Origin: Spirochaetota bacterium
Lineage (GTDB): Bacteria > Spirochaetota > Spirochaetia > SZUA-6
NCBI GenBank assembly: GCA_003641675.1
Contig: QNBI01000056.1
Location: 1-8,815, forward strand
Length of the DNA stretch: 8,815 bases
Reading direction: 5' to 3'
In this document: piece after piece, positions 1 through 6,110 of the stretch
Numbering within the stretch: the first letter of the stretch is position 1
Layout of the letters: each line of letters begins with the position of its first letter
Translations under genes and position numbers: made by a program
Notes under the pieces: generated by a model
Databases searched by the model: none
Told to the model about the DNA's origin: nothing
Seen by the model: the letters and a program-made list of their open reading frames with translations, nothing else

Positions 1-1168
1 CCTTGGAAGACCACTGGAAATTAAACTATCCGAAGACATACTGGGACGTACCTTTAACGGAATAGGCATGCCCATTGACAGCAGTGGTGAGATTATACAG
101 GGAGAGTACCATGATATCAATGGCGAACCTATTAACCCTGCTTCCAGGATGTATCCGAGAAACTACATAGAGACAGGCGTATCTGCAATTGACGGGCTAA
201 TGACTATAATTAGGGGTCAGAAGCTTCCTATTTTTTCCGGTAATGGGCTCCCGCATAACAGGCTGGCAGTACAGATTACACGTCAGGCAAGGATTAAGGG
301 AGACGAAAAAGAACGTTTTGCTATCGTATTTGCAGCAATGGGGATACAGCATGACAGCGCACGGTATATCCTTTCATCATTCGAGGAATCCGGCGCTTCT
401 AAGAATGTCGTAACATTTTTAAACTTAGCCGATGATCCTACAATAGAAAGAATAGCTACGCCGCGTGTTGCCCTTACAGCAGCGGAATATCTCGCATTCG
501 AAAAGGATATGCATGTCCTTGTCATTTTAACGGATATGACCAATTACTGCGAGGCTCTCAGGGAGCTTTCCACTGCAAGGGGGGAAGTGCCGTCGAGGAA
601 GGGCTACCCGGGATATCTTTACAGCGATTTGGCCAGCATGTACGAGCGTGCAGGCATGATAAAGGGCAAAAAGGGGTCGATAACCCAGCTTCCTATTCTG
701 TCCATGCCCAATGATGACATCACGCATCCTATCCCTGACCTTACCGGATATATTACGGAGGGACAGATAGTGCTCGATAGGCAGCTGTACCGCAAAGGCG
801 TTTATCCGCCTATAAATATCCTTCTTTCTCTTTCACGCTTAATGAAGGACAGTATAGGGGAGGGGTATACACGGGAAGACCATCCCCATGTTTACAGTCA
901 GCTATTTTCCGCGTACAGCAGAGTACAGGAGATAAGAGCGCTTGCATCTATTATAGGCGAGGAAGAACTTATCGATCTTGATAAAATGTATATGAATTTC
1001 GGCAAAGCTTTTGAGGAGGAGTTTATTTCTCAGGGTGAGGATGAAAACAGGACAATAGAAGATACCCTTGATACCGCATGGAAGGTTCTGGGCTATCTGC
1101 CGAAGGAGGAGCTTACAAGAATTAGCCATGAAGAGATAGATAAGTACTATAAAAAGCGGGAGAATTAA
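1..1168 (+). CDS. ntpB: V/A-type ATP synthase subunit B, 5'-truncated by the window edge
   Basis: This is the non-catalytic nucleotide-binding B subunit of the V1/A1 head of a bacterial V-type ATPase (Na+ or H+ translocating); A and B alternate in the hexameric ring. The frame is open from position 2, so the ATG at 68 is internal and not the start: 22 further residues ([20 protein letters not shown] and on) precede it. 388 residues are visible against about 460 in the family, so roughly 70-80 N-terminal residues lie upstream. Recognisable family segments are [33 protein letters not shown], the degenerate P-loop region [17 protein letters not shown], the segment [15 protein letters not shown], and [18 protein letters not shown]. 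It ends in TAA, 6 bases before the subunit D start, in the usual B-D order. I see no lesion. The identity is secure from sequence; the coupling ion cannot be told. Confidence 0.97.
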   Translation, partial: LGRPLEIKLSEDILGRTFNGIGMPIDSSGEIIQGEYHDINGEPINPASRMYPRNYIETGVSAIDGLMTIIRGQKLPIFSGNGLPHNRLAVQITRQARIKGDEKERFAIVFAAMGIQHDSARYILSSFEESGASKNVVTFLNLADDPTIERIATPRVALTAAEYLAFEKDMHVLVILTDMTNYCEALRELSTARGEVPSRKGYPGYLYSDLASMYERAGMIKGKKGSITQLPILSMPNDDITHPIPDLTGYITEGQIVLDRQLYRKGVYPPINILLSLSRLMKDSIGEGYTREDHPHVYSQLFSAYSRVQEIRALASIIGEEELIDLDKMYMNFGKAFEEEFISQGEDENRTIEDTLDTAWKVLGYLPKEELTRISHEEIDKYYKKREN

Positions 1169-1174
1169 TTATTT

Positions 1175-1780
1175 ATGAATATCTCACCTACAAAGAGTAA
1201 TCTGCTTGCAACAAAACGTTCGCTCATTTTTGCGGAGGAGGGTTATACTCTGCTCAACAGGAAACGGAATGTGCTTATAAGAGAAATGATGCAGCTTATA
1301 GACGATGCACGTGAAGTCCAGGAAAGCATAGAAACTGTTTTTAAGCAAGCATACGACGGGCTTCAAAAAGCTAATTTAAGTATCGGCATAGAGTATGTGG
1401 AAGAGCTTGGTTTTTCTGTATCGGAGAATGATGATCTGTCTTTTCGACTAAGGAGTGTTATGGGTGTAGAAGTCCCGTCTGTCGATGAAATAGATGAAAA
1501 TATCGAACCGGCCTATGGCTTCTTTAGAACAAATTCCAATCTGGATAAGGCTTATAAGGCGTTTAAAAGGGCTCTTTCGCTAATAGCACATTTGAGTGAA
1601 ATTGAAACAAGCGTATATAAACTGGCTATGGAGATTAAAAAAACACAGCGGCGTGTTCACGCCCTGGAAAAGGTTCTTATACCTCAGTATAAATCCCTTG
1701 TAAAATTTATAGAATCATATATAGAAGAAACAGAAAGGGATGATTTTTTCCGCATGAAGATGCTTAAACAGAGAAGATAG
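1175..1780 (+). CDS. ntpD: V/A-type ATP synthase subunit D (central stalk)
   Basis: Subunit D is the long coiled-coil rotor shaft that turns inside the A3B3 head and couples ATP hydrolysis or synthesis to the membrane ring. The 201-residue length is normal for the family. The N-terminus MNISPTKSNLLATKRSL followed by EEGYTLLNRKRNVLIREMM is the classic subunit D opening, and the C-terminal stretch (about residues 140-195, with QRRVHALEKVLIPQYKS) forms the second helix of the antiparallel coiled coil. The start at 1175 is supported by a GGGAG ribosome binding site at 1158-1162, lying inside the end of subunit B, which indicates translational coupling. It appears to be the last gene of the operon, since a hairpin terminator and an opposite-strand gene follow. 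Sure of identity. Confidence 0.96.
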   Translation: MNISPTKSNLLATKRSLIFAEEGYTLLNRKRNVLIREMMQLIDDAREVQESIETVFKQAYDGLQKANLSIGIEYVEELGFSVSENDDLSFRLRSVMGVEVPSVDEIDENIEPAYGFFRTNSNLDKAYKAFKRALSLIAHLSEIETSVYKLAMEIKKTQRRVHALEKVLIPQYKSLVKFIESYIEETERDDFFRMKMLKQRR

Positions 1781-1854
1781 GAAAATCATCCCCCGCTAAA
1801 TATTCCGGATAATAGACAGACCAAAAAGTTAATCTTCTCCCAATTCTTCTTCTT

Positions 1855-1882
1855 CCAGTTGTTTTAAACTGGTTTATTTTTT
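1855..1882 (+). terminator. Rho-independent terminator of the V-ATPase operon
   Basis: A 6-bp stem CCAGTT (1855-1860) pairs with AACTGG (1867-1872) around a 6-base loop, followed by TTTATTTTTT (1873-1882). The T-tract lies only on the plus-strand side, so this should stop transcription arriving from subunit D, about 75 bases upstream. The stem is short and A/T-framed, so efficiency may be modest. It overlaps the stop codon of the opposite-strand transporter. Confidence 0.6.
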
Positions 1883-2881
1883 GGCGGTTTTTTCACCGAA
1901 GTAATTTTTAATACTCTTCGATAACTTTAAATATCCTACAAGCATGGGAATTTGTATTATAGGAACTATTGCAGGCGGTATAGCCATTAAGCCCATACCT
2001 GCTGCCATAGCAATCGCCATAGCAGTTCCTTCATTTTTTCCTACCGAGGTAAAGGTGATAGCCATATGTTCTTTATAGCCTATTTTAATGCCTTTATTTA
2101 AGAGGGTTAGAAATACAAGGGCAATTAGATAGTAAAGTACAATCGGAAGAAGAGCAATGGCGACAACAATAGGTTTTTCTGCAATAAGTTTTGCCTTTTC
2201 CATAAAAATTAAGAAAACAATTAAATACATACCAATGAGTGAAATAGAAGGAAATAAAGGTTTTATTTTTAAAAATCCCTCTTCACCGGATTTTTTTACA
2301 ATCATAGAACGTGTTCCAATACCAAGAATTAAAGGCACTATTATTACCTCTATTATTGTTAAAACTAACAGCCATATTGAAATATTTATATGGTAGGTCG
2401 ATGCAAAAACCTTAAGCCAGAGCGGTACAACAACTATTGCAAGCAGAAAGCTTATTGCAACAATAATGGTAGCAAGTTCTAAATTCCCGTCGCTTAAACC
2501 TGTGTATGCAATACTCATGGAGGAGCATGGAACAACAACGGCGAGCAGAAGTCCCAGAGCAAGTTTTGGACTTATAGGAAGGAAAAGTCCGACTAAATAG
2601 ATAAGCCCGTACATTACAAGCGGTGCAATAAGCAGACCCATGAGCAGTGCAACACTTAAAGGTTTCCACTGTCTTGCAGAATTTTTCATCTCTGCAAGTC
2701 TTAAATTAACCATCATAGGATAGATCATCGCAATAACCACTATTAAGTTGAGCCAGTGGAATGTATTTTTATGGGCATTTACGTTAATATGCAGACCGGC
2801 ATAAAAACCCAATGCCATTGAAACAACAACATAAAGAGGTAAAAATTTATCGAGATGATTTTTTAATTTTACGAGGTTCAT
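1874..2881 (-). CDS. ACR3/BASS-superfamily membrane transporter (arsenic-resistance-like permease)
   Basis: A 335-residue, very hydrophobic protein with about ten predicted membrane helices, matching the ACR3 arsenite permease / bile acid:Na+ symporter (BASS) fold. YPMMVNLRLAEM (residues 54-65) and VVPCSSMSIAYTGLSDG (116-132) correspond to the family's TM2-loop and TM4 regions. Cys119 sits where ACR3 has its key TM4 cysteine, and Glu284 in GKNEGTAMAIA fits the conserved TM9 glutamate. The start at 2881 has an AAAGGAG ribosome binding site 7 bases upstream. It is a single-gene unit with its own promoter. No arsR or arsC is nearby, while a sulfur-relay operon on the same strand follows 0.7 kb upstream, so the substrate may be a sulfur anion or another organic anion rather than arsenite; that is inference. 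The frame continues past the stop for 14 more codons (see findings). Confidence 0.8.
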   Translation of the reverse strand: MNLVKLKNHLDKFLPLYVVVSMALGFYAGLHINVNAHKNTFHWLNLIVVIAMIYPMMVNLRLAEMKNSARQWKPLSVALLMGLLIAPLVMYGLIYLVGLFLPISPKLALGLLLAVVVPCSSMSIAYTGLSDGNLELATIIVAISFLLAIVVVPLWLKVFASTYHINISIWLLVLTIIEVIIVPLILGIGTRSMIVKKSGEEGFLKIKPLFPSISLIGMYLIVFLIFMEKAKLIAEKPIVVAIALLPIVLYYLIALVFLTLLNKGIKIGYKEHMAITFTSVGKNEGTAMAIAMAAGMGLMAIPPAIVPIIQIPMLVGYLKLSKSIKNYFGEKTAKK

Positions 2882-2912
2882 CTTTTGACTCCTTTGTTAT
2901 TTATGTAAAACT

Positions 2913-2941
2913 AAAATAAGGTTATATGGCAAATTCGTCAA
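2913..2941 (-). promoter_or_regulatory. Sigma-70-type promoter of the ACR3-like transporter
   Basis: On the minus strand, TTGACG (2941-2936) is separated by exactly 17 bases from TATTTT (2918-2913). The -35 matches 5 of 6 consensus bases and the -10 matches 4 of 6. The predicted transcript would begin near 2905, about 25 bases before the ATG at 2881. One arm of an inverted repeat (2927-2935) fills the spacer directly after the -35 box. Confidence 0.6.
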
Positions 2942-3028
2942 GTTAATTGGTATTGGAATATATAATTTCCAATATGCTTCTAGTAAATATATGGATAATT
3001 TGCCAAACAGGAAGAAATATATTGGCAA
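2927..3028. repeat. Nested inverted-repeat cluster in the transporter upstream region (candidate operators)
   Basis: Three related structures are visible. An outer perfect 9-bp inverted repeat is TGGCAAATT (2927-2935) against AATTTGCCA (2997-3005). An inner perfect 8-bp repeat is TATTGGAA (2951-2958) against TTCCAATA (2967-2974) with an 8-base spacer. A third pair is TTGCCAA (3000-3006) against TTGGCAA (3022-3028). The TGGCAAA core therefore occurs three times, once within the promoter spacer. The inner repeat lies about 10 bases upstream of the -35 box. Position and symmetry fit binding sites for dimeric regulators; which regulator is unknown. Confidence 0.55.
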
Positions 3029-3111
3029 AACAAAAAGCTTTATCATTTTTTACTGTAAGGTTTATTGGATTAATATTTTTAAGGATGATTTAAAAATATA
3101 AGGAGGAAGCA

Positions 3112-3463
3112 ATGTTTAAAAGAATTCTTTATGCGACAGATTTTTAAAAAAAAGCTGACAGAGCTTTTGATTATGTAAAAAAACTAAAAGAAGCAGGAGC
3201 GGAAGAGGTTATACTTCTTCATGTAATAGAGGATTATGTGCTTTAGTTAATGGTTACAGCTTGTGAGGAAAGGATGCCTTTTACAGAAAAATGTATAAAA
3301 AAGTAGAAAATGATCTTAAAAAAGCAGCTGGTAAAAGGATGAAAATGTTTCTCTTATTGTTATGGCTTCGCACGGCAAAGGTGAGATTGCGGAGCTTCTA
3401 ATAGGCAGTGTCGCAGAAAATGTAATACGCCATTCAAAGGTGCCCGTACTAGTTGTAAGGTAA
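3112..3463 (+). pseudogene. Degraded universal stress protein (UspA) gene
   Basis: The remains of a UspA-family ATP-binding stress protein are spread over three frames. The N-terminus reads MFKRILYATDF, then an in-frame TAA (3145-3147), then KKADRAFDYVKKLKEAGAEE and VILLHVIEDYV. The frame changes near 3240, carries a TGA at 3264-3266, and continues as YKKVENDLKKAAGKRMK. After about 3340 it resumes in the third frame with ENVSLIVMASHGKGEIAELL and IGSVAENVIRHSKVPVLVVR, ending in TAA at 3461-3463. The last part is the UspA signature for nucleotide phosphate binding. About 117 codons remain against the usual 140-150; the missing piece is the middle region between KRMK and ENVSLIV, so an internal deletion is likely. 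An excellent AGGAGG ribosome binding site (3101-3106) is still present. Multiple independent lesions make it a true pseudogene rather than a sequencing slip. Confidence 0.9.
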
Positions 3464-3501
3464 TTTATGCTGTTAATATATTTCTTTGGCCACAAAAGGA
3501 A

Positions 3502-3531
3502 AAAAGGAGAAGCGATTATGCTTCTCCTTTT
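3502..3531 (-). terminator. Strong hairpin terminator of the dsrEFH operon (probably bidirectional)
   Basis: A perfect 12-bp stem, AAAAGGAGAAGC (3502-3513) with GCTTCTCCTTTT (3520-3531), closes a 6-base loop GATTAT. Read on the minus strand, the stem is followed by a run of T residues (the A-run at 3500-3505 on plus), 27 bases after the dsrH stop. Read on the plus strand it ends in TTTT, so it could also stop transcription from the uspA remnant. It sits between two convergent units, as expected for a shared terminator. Confidence 0.85.
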
Positions 3532-3557
3532 GGCATTTAGCGCGCAGTTCTGAAATT

Positions 3558-3833
3558 TTAGCCTACTGTCTTTGTATCTTTTTCAAGTATTTCTATGAAC
3601 TTATCATAAGAAATAAGCGGCACCTTTGCATCTTTTTCCAGACACCCACGTGAAAGATATTCATCCTTTATTGCAAATACCTTTATTTTTTTAGCCTCCG
3701 CTTCTTTTATTCTGTCATCTTTAGCCCAGAATACACCGTCTTGAAGCAGTACAATTGTATCGGATTCCTTTGCCCATGCAATTTTTCTGCTTTCTACCGC
3801 ATGGTCCGTTCCATATTTAACCAATATAACCAT
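3558..3833 (-). CDS. dsrH: DsrH/TusB-family sulfur relay protein
   Basis: This 91-residue protein is the small third subunit of the DsrEFH (TusDCB) heterohexamer, a cytoplasmic sulfurtransferase that passes persulfide sulfur from TusA onward. The family core IVLLQDGVFWAKDD (residues 27-40), VFAIKDEYLSRG (52-63) and VPLISYDKFIEIL (71-83) matches TusB, in which a QDGV segment, a YAL-D--ARG segment and an IDY--FV segment occur in the same order. The DsrH-type cysteine near residue 20 is absent; the only cysteine is Cys64, so this subunit is more TusB-like and probably not the sulfur-carrying one. The start at 3833 follows a GAGGTGAT ribosome binding site that overlaps the TGA stop of dsrF, 9 bases upstream. 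It is the last gene of the operon, before a strong terminator. Confidence 0.88.
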   Translation of the reverse strand: MVILVKYGTDHAVESRKIAWAKESDTIVLLQDGVFWAKDDRIKEAEAKKIKVFAIKDEYLSRGCLEKDAKVPLISYDKFIEILEKDTKTVG

Positions 3834-3842
3834 ATTATCACC

Positions 3843-4196
3843 TCACATGAAAATTACAAAATCTTTGGAATGAATTAATTCGGCTACCTGATCATTTGTT
3901 ATAAATTCAGCACCGAACCTCGCATCTATATCGTTAATACAGAACTTTTCTATATCCTCTTTAATTGCATACACCTTTGTTTCATATTTTTTTATGTATT
4001 TCTGAACCATTTTTAAAGATAACATGCCCAGCTTTGCAGGGCCTGTTTCCTGTGAAATAGAAATAGTGGCCTCATTTAAGAAAAGAAGTTCCGGTTCTAT
4101 ATCTTCTCCGTACATGCCGAAAGCGGTCCTAAAAGCTTCGTTGACCCAAATTGTTCCGCAGGGCGGCTGGTAAACAACAAATAGTATTTTTTTCAT
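3843..4196 (-). CDS. dsrF: DsrF/TusC-family sulfur relay protein
   Basis: A 117-residue DsrE/F-fold protein and the middle subunit of the DsrEFH complex, lying between dsrE and dsrH in the standard gene order. MKKILFVVYQPPCGTIWVNE is the family N-terminus (a beta strand followed by a P-P-x-G-T loop and a helix). ELLFLNEATISI (residues 36-47) corresponds to the FFLDDGV strand of TusC, and NDQVAELIHSKDFVIFM is the TusC C-terminal end. Cysteines are at residues 13 and 86; neither is at the DsrE catalytic position, consistent with DsrF having a structural role in the hexamer. The start at 4196 has an AAGGAG ribosome binding site 5 bases upstream that overlaps the dsrE stop region; only 9 bases separate the two genes. 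No lesions are seen. Confidence 0.87.
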   Translation of the reverse strand: MKKILFVVYQPPCGTIWVNEAFRTAFGMYGEDIEPELLFLNEATISISQETGPAKLGMLSLKMVQKYIKKYETKVYAIKEDIEKFCINDIDARFGAEFITNDQVAELIHSKDFVIFM

Positions 4197-4205
4197 AATT
4201 ACTCC

Positions 4206-4559
4206 TTAAGCCATTAAGTTTACAAAAATATCCGAGGTCATAGTGAGCTCGGCAAGCTCCGGAAGTCCGCTTGCATTTGCTCCTTTTATAAGCATTTCCT
4301 GAGTAACTCCCCGGTAGTCCAGGCAAATGCCGCAAACCTCGATCCTAAGGCCTTGTTCTGCTAATTCTTCCAGTTTTTTAGGAATTGATCTGTCAATTCT
4401 AATTGGTTTTACCTGTGAATTGGCAGCTAAAACCGCATCGGAAAATAGAAACAGACGAACCTCATGTCCTCTTTTCATGGCGGCTTCAATTATTTTTATT
4501 GCTGTATCCATGTCTTCGTAGGTATAGGGCGGAACCATAACCTGTATAGTAAATTTCAT
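4206..4559 (-). CDS. dsrE: DsrE/TusD-family sulfurtransferase subunit
   Basis: The catalytic subunit of the DsrEFH/TusBCD sulfur-transfer hexamer, which accepts persulfide sulfur from TusA on a conserved cysteine. The segment VCGICLDYRGV (residues 75-85) is the active-site motif; by alignment on the RGV, Cys76 corresponds to TusD Cys78. A second cysteine, Cys79, makes a CxxC pair, seen in many DsrE relatives. The protein begins MKFTIQVMVPPYTYEDMDTA, with the usual strand-loop-helix, and has EVRLFLFSDAVLAAN (33-47). I chose the ATG at 4559 (117 residues) over one 30 bases further out, because GAAGGAG lies 6 bases before 4559 and the outer start would sit inside yeeE. The yeeE stop is 2 bases upstream, so translation is coupled. 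Confidence 0.9.
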   Translation of the reverse strand: MKFTIQVMVPPYTYEDMDTAIKIIEAAMKRGHEVRLFLFSDAVLAANSQVKPIRIDRSIPKKLEELAEQGLRIEVCGICLDYRGVTQEMLIKGANASGLPELAELTMTSDIFVNLMA

Positions 4560-4561
4560 TT

Positions 4562-5574
4562 TTAACTCCTTCTCTGGTACATAATCCATGCCATAAACCA
4601 GTTTCCCAGAATAAAGAACACTCCGGCTATGATGGAACTTAACGCAAGCTGCGGAATACCCGTGAAAAAGTGACCTATATTACATCCGCCGCCGAATACG
4701 GCTCCGAAACCCAGTAATGCTCCACCTATAAAGGTCTGAAGATAGGTTACCCCTCTCTTGGGTATTCTAAATTTGAATTCATTATTAATTAAGGCTGCAA
4801 TGAGTCCTCCTATAATTACCGCCAGAACCTCTGCCCCTTCCCAATTAAGGTGTACGCCTGTTGTAAAACTCTGGAAAATATTTATCCAGCCACCCGTAAT
4901 CCCAAGCCCGTATAATCTACCGGAACGGTAGCTTGACCAGAAACCGAACATGGCAATCGGCAGGAGAAGCAATGCTATAACCCACCATTTAAGTTTGGAT
5001 TCCGGACGCTGTGTTGTTTTGGTAAGAACCAAATAGAGAAGCAAGAGTACAGCAAAGATAACCATTACTATCCACGGATTTACATGGATTAGAGTGGCTA
5101 GAGTAGGCCCGACATTACCAGCTTTGTCAGCAACATAGAGAGAACTGTTAGACGGAACTTTTACGGTATAGCCGGATATCCATCCTAAAATTGGTGCAAA
5201 TAACCCTTTTTTTGTTGCCCAGGCAGTAAGGCCGAAAGAAAAAGCAGCTATCCATGATGTTGTGTTTCCTTCGCCGACTCTGTAGGTTGTTCCGCTTGCA
5301 CATCCTCCGGCAAGGACCATGCCGATTCCAATATAAAGGGGCCGACAGTATTCCCGATTAAATTGAAAGGTTTCGGATTTAGATGAATCCAGCCGAATTG
5401 TGCCATTAAATGGAAGGCAACCATTTCCAGTATAACGGCAAGAATTATAGCTTTGAATAAAAAATTATCTTTAAAAAGCCTTAGATCTCTGAATGCAGAA
5501 TTAAAACATACTCTTCCGCGCTGTAAAACATAGCCGAATACCAGACCTGTTATTATTCCATAAATTATATCCAT
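4562..5574 (-). pseudogene. yeeE: YeeE/YedE-family sulfur (thiosulfate-type) transporter, interrupted by a frameshift
   Basis: YeeE/TsuA-family membrane proteins import thiosulfate or related sulfur compounds through a path of conserved cysteines. The N-terminal part runs from ATG 5574, with an AGGAGGT site just upstream, and carries GRVCFNSAFRDL. After GPFI (near 5330) it goes out of frame and would stop at 5248. The rest (MVLAGGCASGTTYRVGEG onward) is open in the next frame from about 5330 to 4562 and includes GAVFGGGCNIGHFFTGIPQ. Restoring one base near 5330 gives a 337-residue protein of normal family length with cysteines at about 23, 92 and 298, close to the three functional cysteines reported for Spirochaeta thermophila YeeE. 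All other parts look intact. It lies between tusA and dsrE, as expected for sulfur uptake feeding the relay. A sequencing error or a very recent mutation are both possible. Confidence 0.88.
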
Positions 5575-5613
5575 TTTTACCTCCTGATAACTGGTTATTA
5601 ATCTTAAATAGAC

Positions 5614-5847
5614 CTACACTTTGATAAGAATTCGCCACTCGCTTGGGCCTGTTTCCTCTATTGCTAATACCTCATGTCCGTCTTTTTTTGAATTGGCAGG
5701 AATCCTTTCCTTTGAAAGCGGATAATCTATAAGGACTTCAAGAATTTCTCCCGCATTCATTTTTTTTAAAGCCCTCTTCGCATCCACATCCGGAACGGGG
5801 CAGACTTCCCCTCTTTCGTCGATTGTTTTTGTAGGTTCAATAGCCAT
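5614..5847 (-). CDS. tusA: TusA/SirA-family sulfur carrier protein
   Basis: A 77-residue TusA-type protein, which carries sulfur as a persulfide on one cysteine and hands it to DsrEFH. The signature is DERGEVCPVPDVDAKRALKK (residues 10-29), with the CPxP motif at residues 16-19; Cys16 is the sulfur-carrying residue. The C-terminal GHEVLAIEETGPSEWRILIKV (57-77) is the family's final helix and strand. Its length is standard and there is no fused DsrE domain, so it is not YedF. The start at 5847 has AGGAGG 7 bases upstream. It is the first gene of the tusA-yeeE-dsrEFH operon, with its own promoter. TusA next to YeeE is a common pairing in which TusA takes the imported sulfur. Confidence 0.93.
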   Translation of the reverse strand: MAIEPTKTIDERGEVCPVPDVDAKRALKKMNAGEILEVLIDYPLSKERIPANSKKDGHEVLAIEETGPSEWRILIKV

Positions 5848-5878
5848 TTGATACCCTCCTATAAAAATATTATATTGA

Positions 5879-5894
5879 TATTGTATTCACAATA
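5879..5894. promoter_or_regulatory. Palindrome at the tusA transcription start (candidate operator)
   Basis: A perfect 6-bp inverted repeat, TATTGT (5879-5884) and ACAATA (5889-5894), with a 4-base centre. It begins directly after the tusA -10 box and covers the expected start of transcription, the usual place for a repressor site. The binding protein is unknown. Confidence 0.5.
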
Positions 5895-5923
5895 CATATA
5901 CTTCTGCATGGTAAAATAGTCAA
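5895..5923 (-). promoter_or_regulatory. Sigma-70-type promoter of the tusA-yeeE-dsrEFH operon
   Basis: On the minus strand, TTGACT (5923-5918) and TATATG (5900-5895) are separated by exactly 17 bases. The -35 matches 5 of 6 consensus bases and the -10 matches 4 of 6. The tusA ATG lies about 48 bases beyond the -10, leaving room for a short leader with the AGGAGG site. Confidence 0.65.
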
Positions 5924-5940
5924 GTACATTTGTGATATTT

Positions 5941-5973
5941 TTCCAATTTTTTTATATTTGCTGTATTGGAATA
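5941..5973. promoter_or_regulatory. Inverted TTCCAAT / TATTGGAATA box between the divergent promoters
   Basis: TTCCAAT (5941-5947) and ATTGGAA (5965-5971, within TATTGGAATA at 5964-5973) form a perfect 7-bp inverted repeat with a 17-base AT-rich spacer. It lies 18 bases upstream of the tusA -35 box and about 60 bases upstream of the -35 box serving the GcvH-like gene. The same TATTGGAATA sequence occurs at 2951-2960, upstream of the transporter. It resembles half-sites described for Rrf2-family cysteine regulators such as CymR, from memory only. Confidence 0.5.
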
Positions 5974-6034
5974 ATAATCATAGATAAGATAATGCATGAG
6001 ATTGAAAAAAAAATAATATTAGGGCATATTTAGC

Positions 6035-6063
6035 TTGACTTTATGAAACAAGATTAGTATAGA
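6035..6063 (+). promoter_or_regulatory. Sigma-70-type promoter of the GcvH-like gene
   Basis: TTGACT (6035-6040) and TATAGA (6058-6063) are separated by 17 bases, with 5 of 6 and 4 of 6 consensus matches. The ATG of the GcvH-like gene is 47 bases past the -10. The layout mirrors the tusA promoter on the other strand. Confidence 0.65.
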
Positions 6064-6064
6064 C

Positions 6065-6078
6065 TATATTGTAATATA
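6065..6078. promoter_or_regulatory. Palindrome at the transcription start of the GcvH-like gene (candidate operator)
   Basis: TATATT (6065-6070) and AATATA (6073-6078) form a perfect 6-bp inverted repeat around GT, one base after the -10 box. Its position matches that of the palindrome downstream of the tusA -10. In this AT-rich sequence a chance palindrome is quite possible. Confidence 0.4.
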
Positions 6079-6110
6079 ATTCACTAATTAACTTAATGGA
6101 GGGTATTAGA

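Noticed and set aside
68..70. ATG at 68 as the start of V-ATPase subunit B
   Set aside because: The same frame continues upstream to the window edge with family-typical sequence, and about 70-80 expected N-terminal residues are still missing.
3145..3266. Recoded stop codons (for example selenocysteine at TGA 3264, or a reassigned TAA) in the uspA remnant
   Set aside because: Frame changes and an internal deletion accompany the stops, and intact neighbours use TAA, TAG and TGA as normal stops.
5318..5345. Programmed -1 ribosomal frameshift in yeeE
   Set aside because: The nearest run (GGC CCC TTT in the zero frame) does not fit an X-XXY-YYZ slippery heptamer in the right frame, and no strong downstream hairpin was seen. 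A one-base indel is simpler.
6096..6110. ATG 6096 as the start of the GcvH-like gene
   Set aside because: The only good ribosome binding site (GGAGGG, 6098-6103) lies inside that extension and is properly spaced for ATG 6111.
5848..6110. Riboswitch, tRNA or small RNA gene in the divergent intergenic region
   Set aside because: Apart from the two promoters and short palindromes the sequence is AT-rich, with no conserved riboswitch core or cloverleaf that I can recognise.
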